64,000 nt of DNA from Halohasta litchfieldiae (GCF_002788215.1 NZ_CP024845.1:868001-932000); one strand, 5' to 3'. Counted from the first letter of the stretch, positions 7,595 to 15,848 are shown. The notes: generated by a model from the sequence alone, not told the origin. Program-made: numbers and translations.

Positions 7595-8118
7595 CAGACA
7601 CCCCACCACCCGGCGACCGAGATACCGACCAGTCCGATCAGCCAGACCAGCCCCGATCAGGAGACCCAGACTCCAGACGAGGCGGCGTCTCGGGACTGCT
7701 CAGACAGCTCCTCGAAACGATCCAACGACTCGACGAGGGCGGACGCTCAGTCGAGCAAGGTCAGGGCCGTCGACGCTCCGGTAGCACCGCGTTTGAGTAT
7801 GAGTACAGTGTCAATATGGGTCTCGGAGAGGCTGAGACAGCCGACAACACGGCCCCAGCCACTGAGCCGGACCACCCCGTCAGTGTCCAACAAACGCTCG
7901 ATGGAGCGAGTGTGACAGTCGACCTTCCGGCGGTCGACCCCGAGACGCTCCGTGCAGGAGTGACTGGTCGACGGCTCGTGGTAGCGGCCGACGACGAGCG
8001 ACTGGCGCGTGTCACGCTTCCCGAGGATCACTACACGGTCCGGTCTGCCACCTACAACAACGGCGTCTTGGAGATCCTGCTGGCAGACAGCGACTCGGAG
8101 GTGATCGTCGATGACTGA
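7591..8118 (+). CDS. gvpH: Gas vesicle protein GvpH, Hsp20-like
   Basis: 175 aa. The C-terminal half resembles an alpha-crystallin/Hsp20 domain (QQTLDGASVTVDLPAVDPE, GRRLVVAADDE, ATYNNGVLEILL), as expected for GvpH. The N-terminus is disordered and Asp/Pro/Arg-rich, with GGVSGLLRQLLETIQRLDEG as a conserved-looking helix. It lies between gvpG and the GvpI-slot gene and overlaps both. Assignment rests on the fold pattern plus position in the F-G-H-I-J order. Confidence 0.88.
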   Translation: MTDTPPPGDRDTDQSDQPDQPRSGDPDSRRGGVSGLLRQLLETIQRLDEGGRSVEQGQGRRRSGSTAFEYEYSVNMGLGEAETADNTAPATEPDHPVSVQQTLDGASVTVDLPAVDPETLRAGVTGRRLVVAADDERLARVTLPEDHYTVRSATYNNGVLEILLADSDSEVIVDD

Positions 8119-9115
8119 GTCGGACGACGACCTGCTCGATGTGGAAGCGGTCGACGATCTTGACCTCGACGACCTCGACAGCGTCGACGAACTCGATACT
8201 GAGGAGCTGCCGGACGCCAGTGAGCTCGATCTCACGCAGCTTGGTCCGCTTGTCGAGGGGGCACAATCGCTCCTTGAATCGATGACAGAAGGCGAGGATG
8301 ATCCATCAGCAGGGAAACTACAGGCTCTCCTTCACCTAGTGAATCTCATCCAAGGCGTTCTCACGACGACCGATACCGACGAACTGCTCGATACCGTCGA
8401 CCTCGATGAACTCGATTCGGTTGTCGACCTCGACTCGCTGCCGGAGGCGCTCGAATCCGGGAATGTTGGCGATGCAATCGAACTCAAAAATCTGCGTAAA
8501 CTCATCGAGTTTGGCCAGCTGTGGGATGCGGTCGACCTCACCGAACTCATGGGGTCGAAAGACGAAATCACCGACACAGTTGGCGTACTGACTGGCGACG
8601 ACGAGGAGGGCGAGGGCGGTCTGTTCAGTAATCTGGAGCTGGGAGATATCACTGGCGGCGATGAAGACGGCGAACTGGGTGCTCTCACGGACCCAGAGAT
8701 GATCCAGGCGGCGACACAGGCCCAACTCGACAGTGCAATCGATGGCTTTCGGGATCTACTGATCGAAACGCACGCCCGACTTGACGAACTTCGGGAAGCC
8801 AATCAGGCCCGGTTCGACGGCGTCGACCAGCCCAGTTCGCGGAACCCCACGGCTGTCTCGACAATCACGACACACCGTGGCCCGCCGAAAGACGCCTCCC
8901 GGACCTCGACAGTGCCACGAAACGTTCGGCACTCAACAGGGCCGAGTCGACGCCGGATCTACGGTCGACGGTTTACACGCATGGTTGAACAAAGAACAGT
9001 CGACGACGCCGAGACTGACGAGGAACCGGTCAACGAAGAGACCGCTCGTGAGGAGCAGACGACTGGCGACCCAGTCGACGAAGAAGCGGCCGAAAAGGGA
9101 GGTGAGGACCGATGA
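8111..9115 (+). CDS. Oversized protein in the gvpI position: acidic helical body plus basic tail
   Basis: 334 aa, between gvpH and gvpJ where gvpI normally lies. Residues 1-235 are very acidic and helical (LDLDDLDSVDELDTEELPDA, LLDTVDLDELDSVVDLD, ALESGNVGDAIELKNLRKLI, SAIDGFRDLLIETHARLDEL). About 240-290 turn basic (STVPRNVRHSTGPSRRR, IYGRRF), followed by a short acidic tail. GvpI in model haloarchaea is much shorter and basic, so only the C-terminal part could correspond to it. The body has a look-alike in the 4658-5419 product. It may be a fusion of a haloarchaeal acidic family with a GvpI-like tail. It overlaps gvpH by 8 bp and gvpJ by ATGA. Confidence 0.72.
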   Translation: MTESDDDLLDVEAVDDLDLDDLDSVDELDTEELPDASELDLTQLGPLVEGAQSLLESMTEGEDDPSAGKLQALLHLVNLIQGVLTTTDTDELLDTVDLDELDSVVDLDSLPEALESGNVGDAIELKNLRKLIEFGQLWDAVDLTELMGSKDEITDTVGVLTGDDEEGEGGLFSNLELGDITGGDEDGELGALTDPEMIQAATQAQLDSAIDGFRDLLIETHARLDELREANQARFDGVDQPSSRNPTAVSTITTHRGPPKDASRTSTVPRNVRHSTGPSRRRIYGRRFTRMVEQRTVDDAETDEEPVNEETAREEQTTGDPVDEEAAEKGGEDR

Positions 9116-9588
9116 GTAGTGGTGGCCCAATGCGACAGAAAGACAGCCTTGCGGATGTCGTCGAGATGCTGCTGGACAAGGGGATCGTCGTCAACGCCGA
9201 TATCATCGTCACCATCGGCGAAACCGAACTCCTCGGCATCCATCTCCGGGCCGCAATCGCCTCCTTCGAGACGGCCGCCGAGTACGGCCTGGAGTTCCCT
9301 GACGGTACTGACACTGAGCGAATCGAGGAGGTCACGGGTCGACGGAACCATCTCGAAACGATTCAGGCGACCGGTGGTGAGCCGGATATCGTCGACGAGA
9401 ACGACGAGACCGCAACGTGGACCGTCCGGCCGCCGGTGGTCGTCCGCGAAGACGACGACGGCAAATCATCACTCACTCCGGACGACGAATCGGACGAGGC
9501 GGCATCCGAAGCTACTGACGCGGGTGAGTCGGGGTCGAAATCCGAGACGGAGACAGCGTCGACGGAGGAGGCTGATGGAGGCGATTAA
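9112..9588 (+). CDS. gvpJ: Gas vesicle protein GvpJ
   Basis: 158 aa, a GvpA-related minor shell protein. Residues 8-62 carry the GvpA/J/M fold (SLADVVEMLLDKGIVVNADI, ETELLGIHLRAAIASFETAA). The rest is an acidic Ser/Glu/Asp tail. The last 14 bases overlap the gvpK start in another frame. It sits in the usual order after the gvpI slot. Confidence 0.94.
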   Translation: MSSGGPMRQKDSLADVVEMLLDKGIVVNADIIVTIGETELLGIHLRAAIASFETAAEYGLEFPDGTDTERIEEVTGRRNHLETIQATGGEPDIVDENDETATWTVRPPVVVREDDDGKSSLTPDDESDEAASEATDAGESGSKSETETASTEEADGGD

Positions 9589-9961
9589 TCTCGACGGCAA
9601 CGAGGCCAGCGACGGGCTGCTGTCGTTGGTGATCGCGATTGTCGAACTCCTGATCGAAGCGCTCGAACAGGAGGCCATCCGCCGGATGGAGTCCGGCTCA
9701 CTGACTGACGAGGAGATCGAGCGCCTCGGGACGCAGTTGGCCGCGCTGCACGAGGAAATCGACCAACTCAAAGCCGACAGTGGTATCGAAGACGACGTCT
9801 CACAGCTTCGGACCAGCCTCTCGGATCTCGTCGAGGACGCTCTCGAACGCGTCGACGAAGACGAGCCACACCCCGGATTCGCGTTTCTCGACGATGTGAG
9901 CGCGCCGTCGCCGGAGCAGCCAGCCGCTGGGTCGACCGACCAGCCGGAGGAGCCGGAATGA
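9575..9961 (+). CDS. gvpK: Gas vesicle protein GvpK
   Basis: 128 aa, an accessory protein of vesicle formation. The family core is clear: INLDGNEASDGLLSLVIAIV, ELLIEALEQEAIRRMESGSL, TDEEIERLGTQLAALHEEID. A C-terminal Pro/Glu-rich stretch follows. The start at 9575 (MEAINLDG) lies inside gvpJ. The open frame continues far upstream but that part is out-of-frame gvpJ sequence. The stop overlaps the gvpL ATG. Confidence 0.94.
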   Translation: MEAINLDGNEASDGLLSLVIAIVELLIEALEQEAIRRMESGSLTDEEIERLGTQLAALHEEIDQLKADSGIEDDVSQLRTSLSDLVEDALERVDEDEPHPGFAFLDDVSAPSPEQPAAGSTDQPEEPE

Positions 9962-10788
9962 CCGACATCGAGCAGGGGCGGTATCTGTACTGTCTGGTGT
10001 ATACGCCCGGTGTCGACCCAGCCAACCCCGAGTGGTCGACCGAGGGAATCGAGGACGAGCCGGTGTCGGTCATCACTGCCGGAGACGTTGGCGCAGTCGT
10101 TCATCCCTGTGACTCACTGTACGACACTGACGACCCCCAGACGATTCAGGGGTGGCTATTGAGTCATCAGGGGGTCGTCGACGAGGCAGGCGAGGTCTTC
10201 GGGACGCCGATCCCGTTCCAGTTCGACACGATCCTGACCGGTGGTGACGAGTCGGTCCGCGAGTGGCTACAGTCCGAATCCGAGCGACTCGAACCCGAAC
10301 TGTCGGCGCTGTCGGGCCACTGGGAGTACCGCGTCGAGATCACCCATCACGAAGACGCCCGTGCGGCACTCAGCGAGGCCGACGAGGAGTTGTCGACGCT
10401 CCAGACGAAGATCGACGACGCCGAGTCGGGGACCGCCTACCTGCTCGAACAGCAGTACGAAAAGGAGCTTCAAAAGCAACTCCGCCAGCACCGCCACCAG
10501 CAGGCCCAGTCGGTCGCCGACCGGATCGCCCCCCACGTTTCGGCCCTCGAATCGCTTGGCAAACGACGGTCGACGGGAGTCGGAATCGAAACCGGGCAGG
10601 ATGACGAAACCGAGCCGATTGCCCGGTTTGCGGTGCTGGCGACCGACGAGGGAGCCGAGGCGCTCGGCGAGGAACTCGACGAGATCGCCGCCGAGCCGGG
10701 TGTCGAGGTCCGGTTCACCGGGCCGTGGCCACCCTACACGTTCGCCCCGGAGATCGACAGCGGAGGTGGACATGGAGCCAACAGCTGA
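9958..10788 (+). CDS. gvpL: Gas vesicle protein GvpL (GvpF/L family)
   Basis: 276 aa. It begins GRYLYCLVYTPG, typical of GvpL, and has the conserved TPIPFQFDTIL block near residue 85. A long charged helix (LEQQYEKELQKQLRQHRHQQ) is probably a coiled coil. It ends FTGPWPPYTFAPEI, the same signature as GvpF. GvpL is thought to contact several other Gvp proteins during assembly. It overlaps gvpK by ATGA and gvpM by 17 bp. Confidence 0.94.
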   Translation: MTDIEQGRYLYCLVYTPGVDPANPEWSTEGIEDEPVSVITAGDVGAVVHPCDSLYDTDDPQTIQGWLLSHQGVVDEAGEVFGTPIPFQFDTILTGGDESVREWLQSESERLEPELSALSGHWEYRVEITHHEDARAALSEADEELSTLQTKIDDAESGTAYLLEQQYEKELQKQLRQHRHQQAQSVADRIAPHVSALESLGKRRSTGVGIETGQDDETEPIARFAVLATDEGAEALGEELDEIAAEPGVEVRFTGPWPPYTFAPEIDSGGGHGANS

Positions 10789-11215
10789 GTCCGAAGACGT
10801 GATCGTCGACCTGCTGGATGTGTTGCTGCAGAAGGGCGTCGTGCTTGAGGCCGATGTCGTCATCGGGATTGCCGACATTCCGCTAGTGGGGATCAAACTC
10901 CGGGCGGCGATTGCCGGGCTGACGACGATGCGGGAGTACGGCATGTTCGAGGAGTGGGATCTCCAACAGCGTCGACAGCGGCGTTCGCATGCGTTGCAGC
11001 CCGGTGGGTCGCTGACTGGTCGACCGAATCCACAGCGGCCGCGGGAGGAGGCGCAGACGCGCGGTGGACGGCCTGAGGGAAGCAGTCGACCACGTCACGG
11101 AGATCGATCAGCAGGGAGTCGTCGACCGGCTGGTAGTCCGGCTGAGGAAGAGTCAGTCACTGGTGAGGATAAGGGAGTTCTCGACAGGAGCGGTGACACA
11201 GACCGAGAGAAGTAG
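10772..11215 (+). CDS. gvpM: Gas vesicle protein GvpM with a long basic tail
   Basis: 147 aa. Residues 1-66 are a standard GvpM: EDVIVDLLDVLLQKGVVLEA, DVVIGIADIPLVGIKLRAAI, GLTTMREYGMFEEWD. GvpM in model clusters is about 84 aa. Here the frame runs on for about 80 residues rich in Arg, Gly, Ser and Pro (RRQRRSHALQPGG, GGRPEGSSRPRHGDRSAGSR). The tail has the same basic character as the 4658 and 8111 tails. It may be genuine or may reflect loss of an original stop. It is the last gene of the gvpF-M operon, about 75 bp before the tRNA-Pro. Confidence 0.9.
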   Translation: MEPTAESEDVIVDLLDVLLQKGVVLEADVVIGIADIPLVGIKLRAAIAGLTTMREYGMFEEWDLQQRRQRRSHALQPGGSLTGRPNPQRPREEAQTRGGRPEGSSRPRHGDRSAGSRRPAGSPAEEESVTGEDKGVLDRSGDTDREK

Positions 11216-11290
11216 TTCGATTGAGAGTGATGGCACTCGTTGGTCATCAAGAGAAGTCGACGCTGAAGCTAACCAATATAAAAATGGAAT

Positions 11291-11360
11291 GGGACTGCCG
11301 AGAGTCGAACTCAGGTCCTACGGACCCCATCCGCAGAGGATACCACTACCCCACAGTCCC
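11291..11360 (-). tRNA. tRNA-Pro (GGG anticodon)
   Basis: On the minus strand, gggactg and cagtccc form the acceptor stem. The anticodon arm tgcgg-atggggt-ccgta gives anticodon GGG. The T-arm is ctgag-ttcgact-ctcgg. About 70 nt. The variable region is short. CCA is not clearly encoded. It borders the 3' end of the gas-vesicle island. Confidence 0.93.
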
Positions 11361-11442
11361 GCATGCATCGAAACGCGAGTGAGTTGTTTAAGCCCTTCGC
11401 TTCGCTGAGGACGCCCCTGTCGTGCGGTTTGCACACTGTAAC

Positions 11443-11751
11443 CTATCGCCCAAACCACTCACAGATCGTTTCGTGGGCCCCGATCACCATCGAGGGGACG
11501 ACGATCATAAACAGGTGTTCCTCAAGGGGGATGCCAGCGATGTCGACGCCAGTCCGAAGTGGGATCTCGAAGACGCCCACGTCGAGGGTGTAGCGATCCC
11601 AGAGGTAGCCGAGGGGATACAGCGCGAGGATCGTCCGGGCGGCGCGGCGTTCCGAGCCGCTACGGCGGAGCAACACGGCGGCGACCAGCCCCCACAGCAG
11701 CTCGGTCACGAGGTAGGTGTAGTCGCCGAACACCGAAATATCGCGGTTCAT
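11443..11751 (-). CDS. Small lycopene-cyclase-domain-like membrane protein
   Basis: 102 aa with about three membrane segments. The motif IPLEEHLFMIVVPSMVIGAH resembles the P-[IL]-E-E block of the CrtYc/CrtYd lycopene cyclase domain. Haloarchaeal lycopene cyclase normally has two such domains and is more than twice as long, so this is a single-domain relative. The ATG at 11751 (MNRDISVFG) is preferred. A UbiA-type prenyltransferase lies 0.9 kb away, which weakly supports a carotenoid or bacterioruberin role. It could equally be an unrelated membrane protein; no catalytic claim is made. Confidence 0.65.
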   Translation of the reverse strand: MNRDISVFGDYTYLVTELLWGLVAAVLLRRSGSERRAARTILALYPLGYLWDRYTLDVGVFEIPLRTGVDIAGIPLEEHLFMIVVPSMVIGAHETICEWFGR

Positions 11752-12160
11752 ACACCGAAAGGTCGACACAGCCGGAAAAAACTCCGGACACTTTGAAGCA
11801 CACTAAGACCGAACGAACAGTGAGACCAACGGACAGCGAGGATGAGGGGCCGCAAGTGATTATTTGTATTTTGGACGCTCAGACCACAATTCTGACTCAA
11901 ATATGAGCTTTTTTGGTGTATCTGTGCTTGACTCAGTGCCCAATCCAGTGGAAACGGTTCGATCTTTAACTTCCATCTTATACGGTACTGCTTCACACGA
12001 CAATATAAAGATTTTGTTCGATAACTTATATATTACAGTGGTCAGATACGCAGCTACGACAGAGGGGCTTTTTGAGCGTTCGTGGCTAAAATCTGCCAAC
12101 TAAATATCGCCGAAACAGTCGAACAGAGATTTATTTCAGTCCCAACAGAACTGGGCACTG
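11752..12160. other. AT-rich intergenic stretch without a convincing gene
   Basis: About 410 bp, clearly richer in A/T than its surroundings, especially 11860-12110. Open frames of 66-79 codons exist on both strands but show no recognisable motif and mostly need TTG starts. The right end contains tttattt (12131-12137), a possible TATA for the Nudix gene at 12161. Confidence 0.5.
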
Positions 12161-12643
12161 ATGACAAACAGCGTCGACCCATATGAGATGGAGATTCACG
12201 ACGAGTTCGTTCCCGAAGAGCTGTTTTCGGAGTTCTTGGCCACGATGCCACAGGTGTGTGTCGAGTTGATCGTGGAGACCAACGAGGGAATCCTGCTCGC
12301 CAAGCGGGAGATTGACCCCGACATCTGGTTTTGGCCCGGCAGCAGAGTATATAAAAGCGAAGAGCTGGAGGCGGCCGCCCATCGGGTTGCCGACGAGGAG
12401 TTAGGGATTGACGTTCGGATCGACGATCAGTATGGCCCATACACACATTTCTGGAACTCCAGTCCGGCCGATGGGGCCCCGAGTCGACACACCGTCAACA
12501 CGGTCTACCACGTCACACCGTCGACGGAGTCCTACGAGATCGAGTTAGACAACCAGCATTCGGCCTCTCGGTTTCTGACGACCATCGAACCGGATCTCCA
12601 CGAGTACGTACAGCTGTATCTCCGCGACAATGACCTGCTGTAG
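12161..12643 (+). CDS. Nudix hydrolase, GDP-mannose mannosyl hydrolase-like
   Basis: 160 aa. The Nudix segment reads GSRVYKSEELEAAAHRVADE followed by ELGI. This matches the variant box of GDP-mannose mannosyl hydrolases (GGRV..E.LE.A..R...EELG) rather than the classical REUXEEXGU: the first glutamate of the canonical box is valine. Upstream, CVELIVETNEGILLAKREID and WFWPG are typical of that subgroup. The substrate is probably a nucleotide-sugar or other NDP compound, inferred from the family. A single gene, convergent with the UbiA gene. Confidence 0.85.
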   Translation: MTNSVDPYEMEIHDEFVPEELFSEFLATMPQVCVELIVETNEGILLAKREIDPDIWFWPGSRVYKSEELEAAAHRVADEELGIDVRIDDQYGPYTHFWNSSPADGAPSRHTVNTVYHVTPSTESYEIELDNQHSASRFLTTIEPDLHEYVQLYLRDNDLL

Positions 12644-12652
12644 TTGTCACCC

Positions 12653-13504
12653 CTACCTCAGAGGTTGGAACCACGCCGCAGCCACGAGCACGGCCAAAAA
12701 CACGTACGATCCCCGAATTAGCAGCATCGTCGCCTGCTTTTCGGCGGCCCGACGCGAGACCACAAACACCGCGCCAAACGCCACCGGCGCGAGCGCGGCA
12801 GTCGGCGGGAAGACACCGAGCCCTGCCAAGAGGACCACCGCCGCCATCCCAGCGATCATGAACCAGTGGGCCACCTGTCTGGCCCGCTGTCGACCAAGCA
12901 CCACCGCCACCGTTCGCTTGTTGATCGATTTGTCGTAGGCGTAGTCGGTGGCGTCGTCGACCGTCTTGATCCCACACAGAATCGTCGTAAACACCAGCGC
13001 GTACGCGACGACAGGGAGCGTCAGCGTCGACGTCTGGACGTAGAACCCGCCGAGCAGGGCAATGCCGATCCCTGCAGGGTAGCCCGCGGTCGCGCCCACA
13101 GGGTGGAGATCCAACTGCGGGGCGTGATTGTAGCCAATCAGCCACCCCGGCACCGTAATCAGGGCGGCAATCGGGTCGACTAGATACCAGAGCGCGGCAC
13201 AGCCAGCGAAAAACGCTGCCGAGGCTCCAACGAGGCCGACTCGACAGCCGCGAGCCGACAGCGGATGGTCGTCGTCTTCGCCCCGAAGGTGGAAGTCGAC
13301 GTAGCCGTCTTTGACGTGAGCGACGTACAGCGCACAGAAGGCCGTCGCCATATGGAGCACCGCAAGGGGGAGCGCGAAGTCGACTGCCAGCACCGCGCCA
13401 AAGGCTGAGGCGGCCACTGGCGGCAACATAAACACTGGATGGATCTGTGAGAGAAAGGCGTCGAAAGCCGCAGCCGGACCGGTTCCATGGCGGGCGAGTG
13501 ACAT
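12653..13504 (-). CDS. UbiA-family prenyltransferase
   Basis: 283 aa, about eight membrane segments. Two Asp-rich motifs are visible: HVKDGYVDFHLRGEDDD near residue 65, and IKTVDDATDYAYDKSINKR near 190. Both are placed as in UbiA enzymes, which bind Mg-prenyl diphosphate. The family includes lycopene elongase, digeranylgeranylglyceryl-phosphate synthase and quinone prenyltransferases. The single-domain cyclase-like gene nearby makes a carotenoid role possible, but I cannot decide the substrate. Confidence 0.88.
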   Translation of the reverse strand: MSLARHGTGPAAAFDAFLSQIHPVFMLPPVAASAFGAVLAVDFALPLAVLHMATAFCALYVAHVKDGYVDFHLRGEDDDHPLSARGCRVGLVGASAAFFAGCAALWYLVDPIAALITVPGWLIGYNHAPQLDLHPVGATAGYPAGIGIALLGGFYVQTSTLTLPVVAYALVFTTILCGIKTVDDATDYAYDKSINKRTVAVVLGRQRARQVAHWFMIAGMAAVVLLAGLGVFPPTAALAPVAFGAVFVVSRRAAEKQATMLLIRGSYVFLAVLVAAAWFQPLR

Positions 13505-13587
13505 ATGCTACGTATCACGCATATCAGCAAAGAGTGTTCTGCCGGATCGAACGAGGAATCCGGCTCACCTGACTGGTGGCGTGAGGG

Positions 13588-14505
13588 TCAGACCAACACG
13601 CGTTCGAGGTCGACGACCGTCCCACTCTCGGCATCGGGATCGCCGACCATCGTCCCGAGACAGACAGCACTCTCATCGGGCGTATAACAGGCGACAAGCG
13701 CGCCGTCATCGATCTCGGAATCGGCACTGATCACACCCGGTGCATACACCGGTGCACCGGTGGCAACCTCGCGGGCCGCGGAGGGTGCGATCTCGACACT
13801 GGGGAGGTGTCTCAGTGCACGCTCGGCAGGCTGCACGATCTCTCGCAGGAGATCCTCATATCCATCCTCTGTCGCAAAGGTAAGCGCGTCGGTGAACGAC
13901 TGGAGGTTGACGAGCGAGCTGTCGTCGAAGGGGTCGGTCGCGGTCCGCCGCAGATGCCCCATATGTGCGCCAGTGCCAAGAGCCAGTCCGAGGTCGTGAC
14001 AGAGCTTTCGGACATACGTCCCGCTCTCACACTGCATCCGAATCAGCGCCTGTCGATCTGTTAGGTCGAGCAGTTCCAACTCATGGATCTCTCGAACGCG
14101 CAGTCGACGACTCACTGCGCTCTTTCGCGGTGGTTTCTGATACAGTGGAGCCTCGAACTCGTCAAGCACCGATTCGAGGTTCGTGGGGGCGTGTGCGTGG
14201 AGTTCAAGGACCGAGACGTACTCCTTGCGGCCTTCGAGAAACACTTGGGCCATCCGGGTTGCATCGCCCAAGAGCATCGGTAGGCAGCCAGTAACTTTCG
14301 GGTCGAGGGTTCCGGCGTGGGCCGCACGGTCGACAGGTGGCATATCGGGATCGAGGTCTGCGACAGCCTCCGCTGTGAGATCTCGGACCCAGCCAGCGAC
14401 CTGGTGGGCCGACGGACCGGCGGGCTTGTCGAGGTTGACGACACCAAACGAAAGCAGTTCAGCGGCCGAACGCTCCTCGGGCGGGGCACGAAGCAGATCA
14501 GTCAT
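13588..14505 (-). CDS. cbf5: tRNA/rRNA pseudouridine synthase Cbf5 (TruB family)
   Basis: 305 aa. Catalytic subunit of the H/ACA guide RNP and of tRNA psi55 synthesis. GVVNLDKPAGPSAHQVAGWV and AHAGTLDPKVTGCLPMLLG (catalytic Asp) are diagnostic. PPRKSAVSRRLRVREIHELE and GTYVRKLCHDLG follow. The C-terminus (EIAPSAAREVATGAPVYAPG) is a PUA-type domain. It lies just downstream of cmk with a 24-bp gap, a common archaeal pair. The other H/ACA protein gene nop10 is 6 kb away. Confidence 0.95.
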   Translation of the reverse strand: MTDLLRAPPEERSAAELLSFGVVNLDKPAGPSAHQVAGWVRDLTAEAVADLDPDMPPVDRAAHAGTLDPKVTGCLPMLLGDATRMAQVFLEGRKEYVSVLELHAHAPTNLESVLDEFEAPLYQKPPRKSAVSRRLRVREIHELELLDLTDRQALIRMQCESGTYVRKLCHDLGLALGTGAHMGHLRRTATDPFDDSSLVNLQSFTDALTFATEDGYEDLLREIVQPAERALRHLPSVEIAPSAAREVATGAPVYAPGVISADSEIDDGALVACYTPDESAVCLGTMVGDPDAESGTVVDLERVLV

Positions 14506-14529
14506 CAGTGAGAAGTCGACCTGTCATAG

Positions 14530-15108
14530 TTAGAAATCGTAGACGACGCCTTCGACTGGCTCTTTGCCCTCGTCGGTGTCGTAGTCGTAGGACTCGACGG
14601 CGGTAGCGAGCGTTTTCTGCATCGATTTCGGTCCCCAACGAGCCGTGTTGCAGGTGATGTCGTAGATCGTGAGATCCGCAATATCGATGTTGTAGTACTC
14701 CTTATACCGGAGGGCCTCGCTGTTTTCGCGGCGTGTTGTCTCTTGGCGGGCGACCTCAACCGGTTTATCCTCGCGGTCGGCGATGCGCTCGGCGCGAACC
14801 GTCCGAGGGGCATCGAGCCAGATCTTGATATCGGCGTGATCGGCGGCCAACCAGCCAGCGAGGCGAGACTCGAGAAGGAGATCGTCGCGTTCGAGGGCGA
14901 TCTCTCGGAGTCGACGGTCGAGATCGCGGTCGATCTGTTCGTCCTCTTCGGCCAACTCGTTGAACTCGACGGGGGTGTAGCCCCGCTCGTCGGCAAGCTC
15001 CCGAAAAATATCGCCGCCGCTGACGTGCGCAAGCCCGAATCGCTCGGCGAGTGCAGCGGCGTTCGTGCTCTTGCCGCTGCCGGGCGGCCCAGAGACGGTT
15101 AGTAACAT
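14530..15108 (-). CDS. cmk: Cytidylate kinase (archaeal type)
   Basis: 192 aa. Phosphorylates CMP and dCMP with ATP. It has an N-terminal P-loop ([10 protein letters not shown]), [12 protein letters not shown], and the NMP-binding and lid residues ([40 protein letters not shown]). Its length is normal. Upstream gene of the cmk-cbf5 pair. Confidence 0.94.
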   Translation of the reverse strand: MLLTVSGPPGSGKSTNAAALAERFGLAHVSGGDIFRELADERGYTPVEFNELAEEDEQIDRDLDRRLREIALERDDLLLESRLAGWLAADHADIKIWLDAPRTVRAERIADREDKPVEVARQETTRRENSEALRYKEYYNIDIADLTIYDITCNTARWGPKSMQKTLATAVESYDYDTDEGKEPVEGVVYDF

Positions 15109-15200
15109 ACTACCTCTCTTGGGGTCCGGCTAAAAGAGATTGTCCTTCGGCACCGCCATGGGCTGTGGTGGCGTCGCATACGGCGACGGGTCGAACTGAG

Positions 15201-15740
15201 TTAGGAGAGTTGGGCCGCAATATCGGCTTCGGTAATGATGCCGACCGTCTCGCCGCCCTCGGTGACCATGACTGCCTTGTAGTGTTCCAGCAGGTTCCGG
15301 ATCTCGTCGACGGTCGAATCGGTCGCCACCGTGGGGAACGACTCGCTCATGACCTCACTCACGGGGTGATCACCCACGTCTTCACCGGCCCGAATCACGT
15401 CGCTTTGGCTGATCGAACCGACCGGGATCCCGCTCTGGAGGACCGGCAACTGGGAGTAGGCTTCGGCCTTCATCGTCTCGATAGCCTCCCGAACCGAGTC
15501 GTCGGGCGCGACGTTGATCACGGCTTCGTGCATTAGATCCGCGGCGCGGACGACTTCGCCTTCGGCCTCATCTAAGGCGTTGACGATCCGGCGGAGCGTC
15601 GACAGCCGCGGGTCGACATCCCCACCCTCTATCCGCGCGATCAACGGCTGGGAGACGCCAGCCGACTCGGCGAGCGAACTCTGAGTGAGCCCAAGGGCGG
15701 TCCGTCGCTCCCTGAGATCCTGTGGCGTCGGCAGTTCCAT
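15201..15740 (-). CDS. XRE-type HTH plus CBS-domain regulator
   Basis: 179 aa. The N-terminal helix-turn-helix (RRTALGLTQSSLAESAGVSQ, PLIARIEGGDVDPRLSTLRR) binds DNA. Two CBS motifs follow (HEAVINVAPDDSVREAIETM; VSEVMSESFPTVATDSTVDE). CBS pairs usually sense adenosyl ligands such as AMP, ATP or SAM. This architecture is common in archaea but the regulon is unknown. It is monocistronic, with an AT-rich stretch upstream (15745-15775). Confidence 0.9.
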   Translation of the reverse strand: MELPTPQDLRERRTALGLTQSSLAESAGVSQPLIARIEGGDVDPRLSTLRRIVNALDEAEGEVVRAADLMHEAVINVAPDDSVREAIETMKAEAYSQLPVLQSGIPVGSISQSDVIRAGEDVGDHPVSEVMSESFPTVATDSTVDEIRNLLEHYKAVMVTEGGETVGIITEADIAAQLS

Positions 15741-15848
15741 ACCGCCTATTACTCGAAGTTATTTGAAAAGCTTTCGTCAGAGGCAGTCGACGGTCGGCTG
15801 AACCGACCGGACTGGTCGTTACTGGTAGGTTCTCAGCAGCAAGCCGCG

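Noticed and set aside
6711-9588. Several minus-strand and other-frame open frames inside gvpF to gvpJ
   Set aside because: All overlap confidently assigned gvp genes and show shadow composition.
11864-12103. Possible 66-79-codon gene in the AT-rich spacer
   Set aside because: The full-length frame needs a TTG start, no motif is seen and the opposite strand is equally open.
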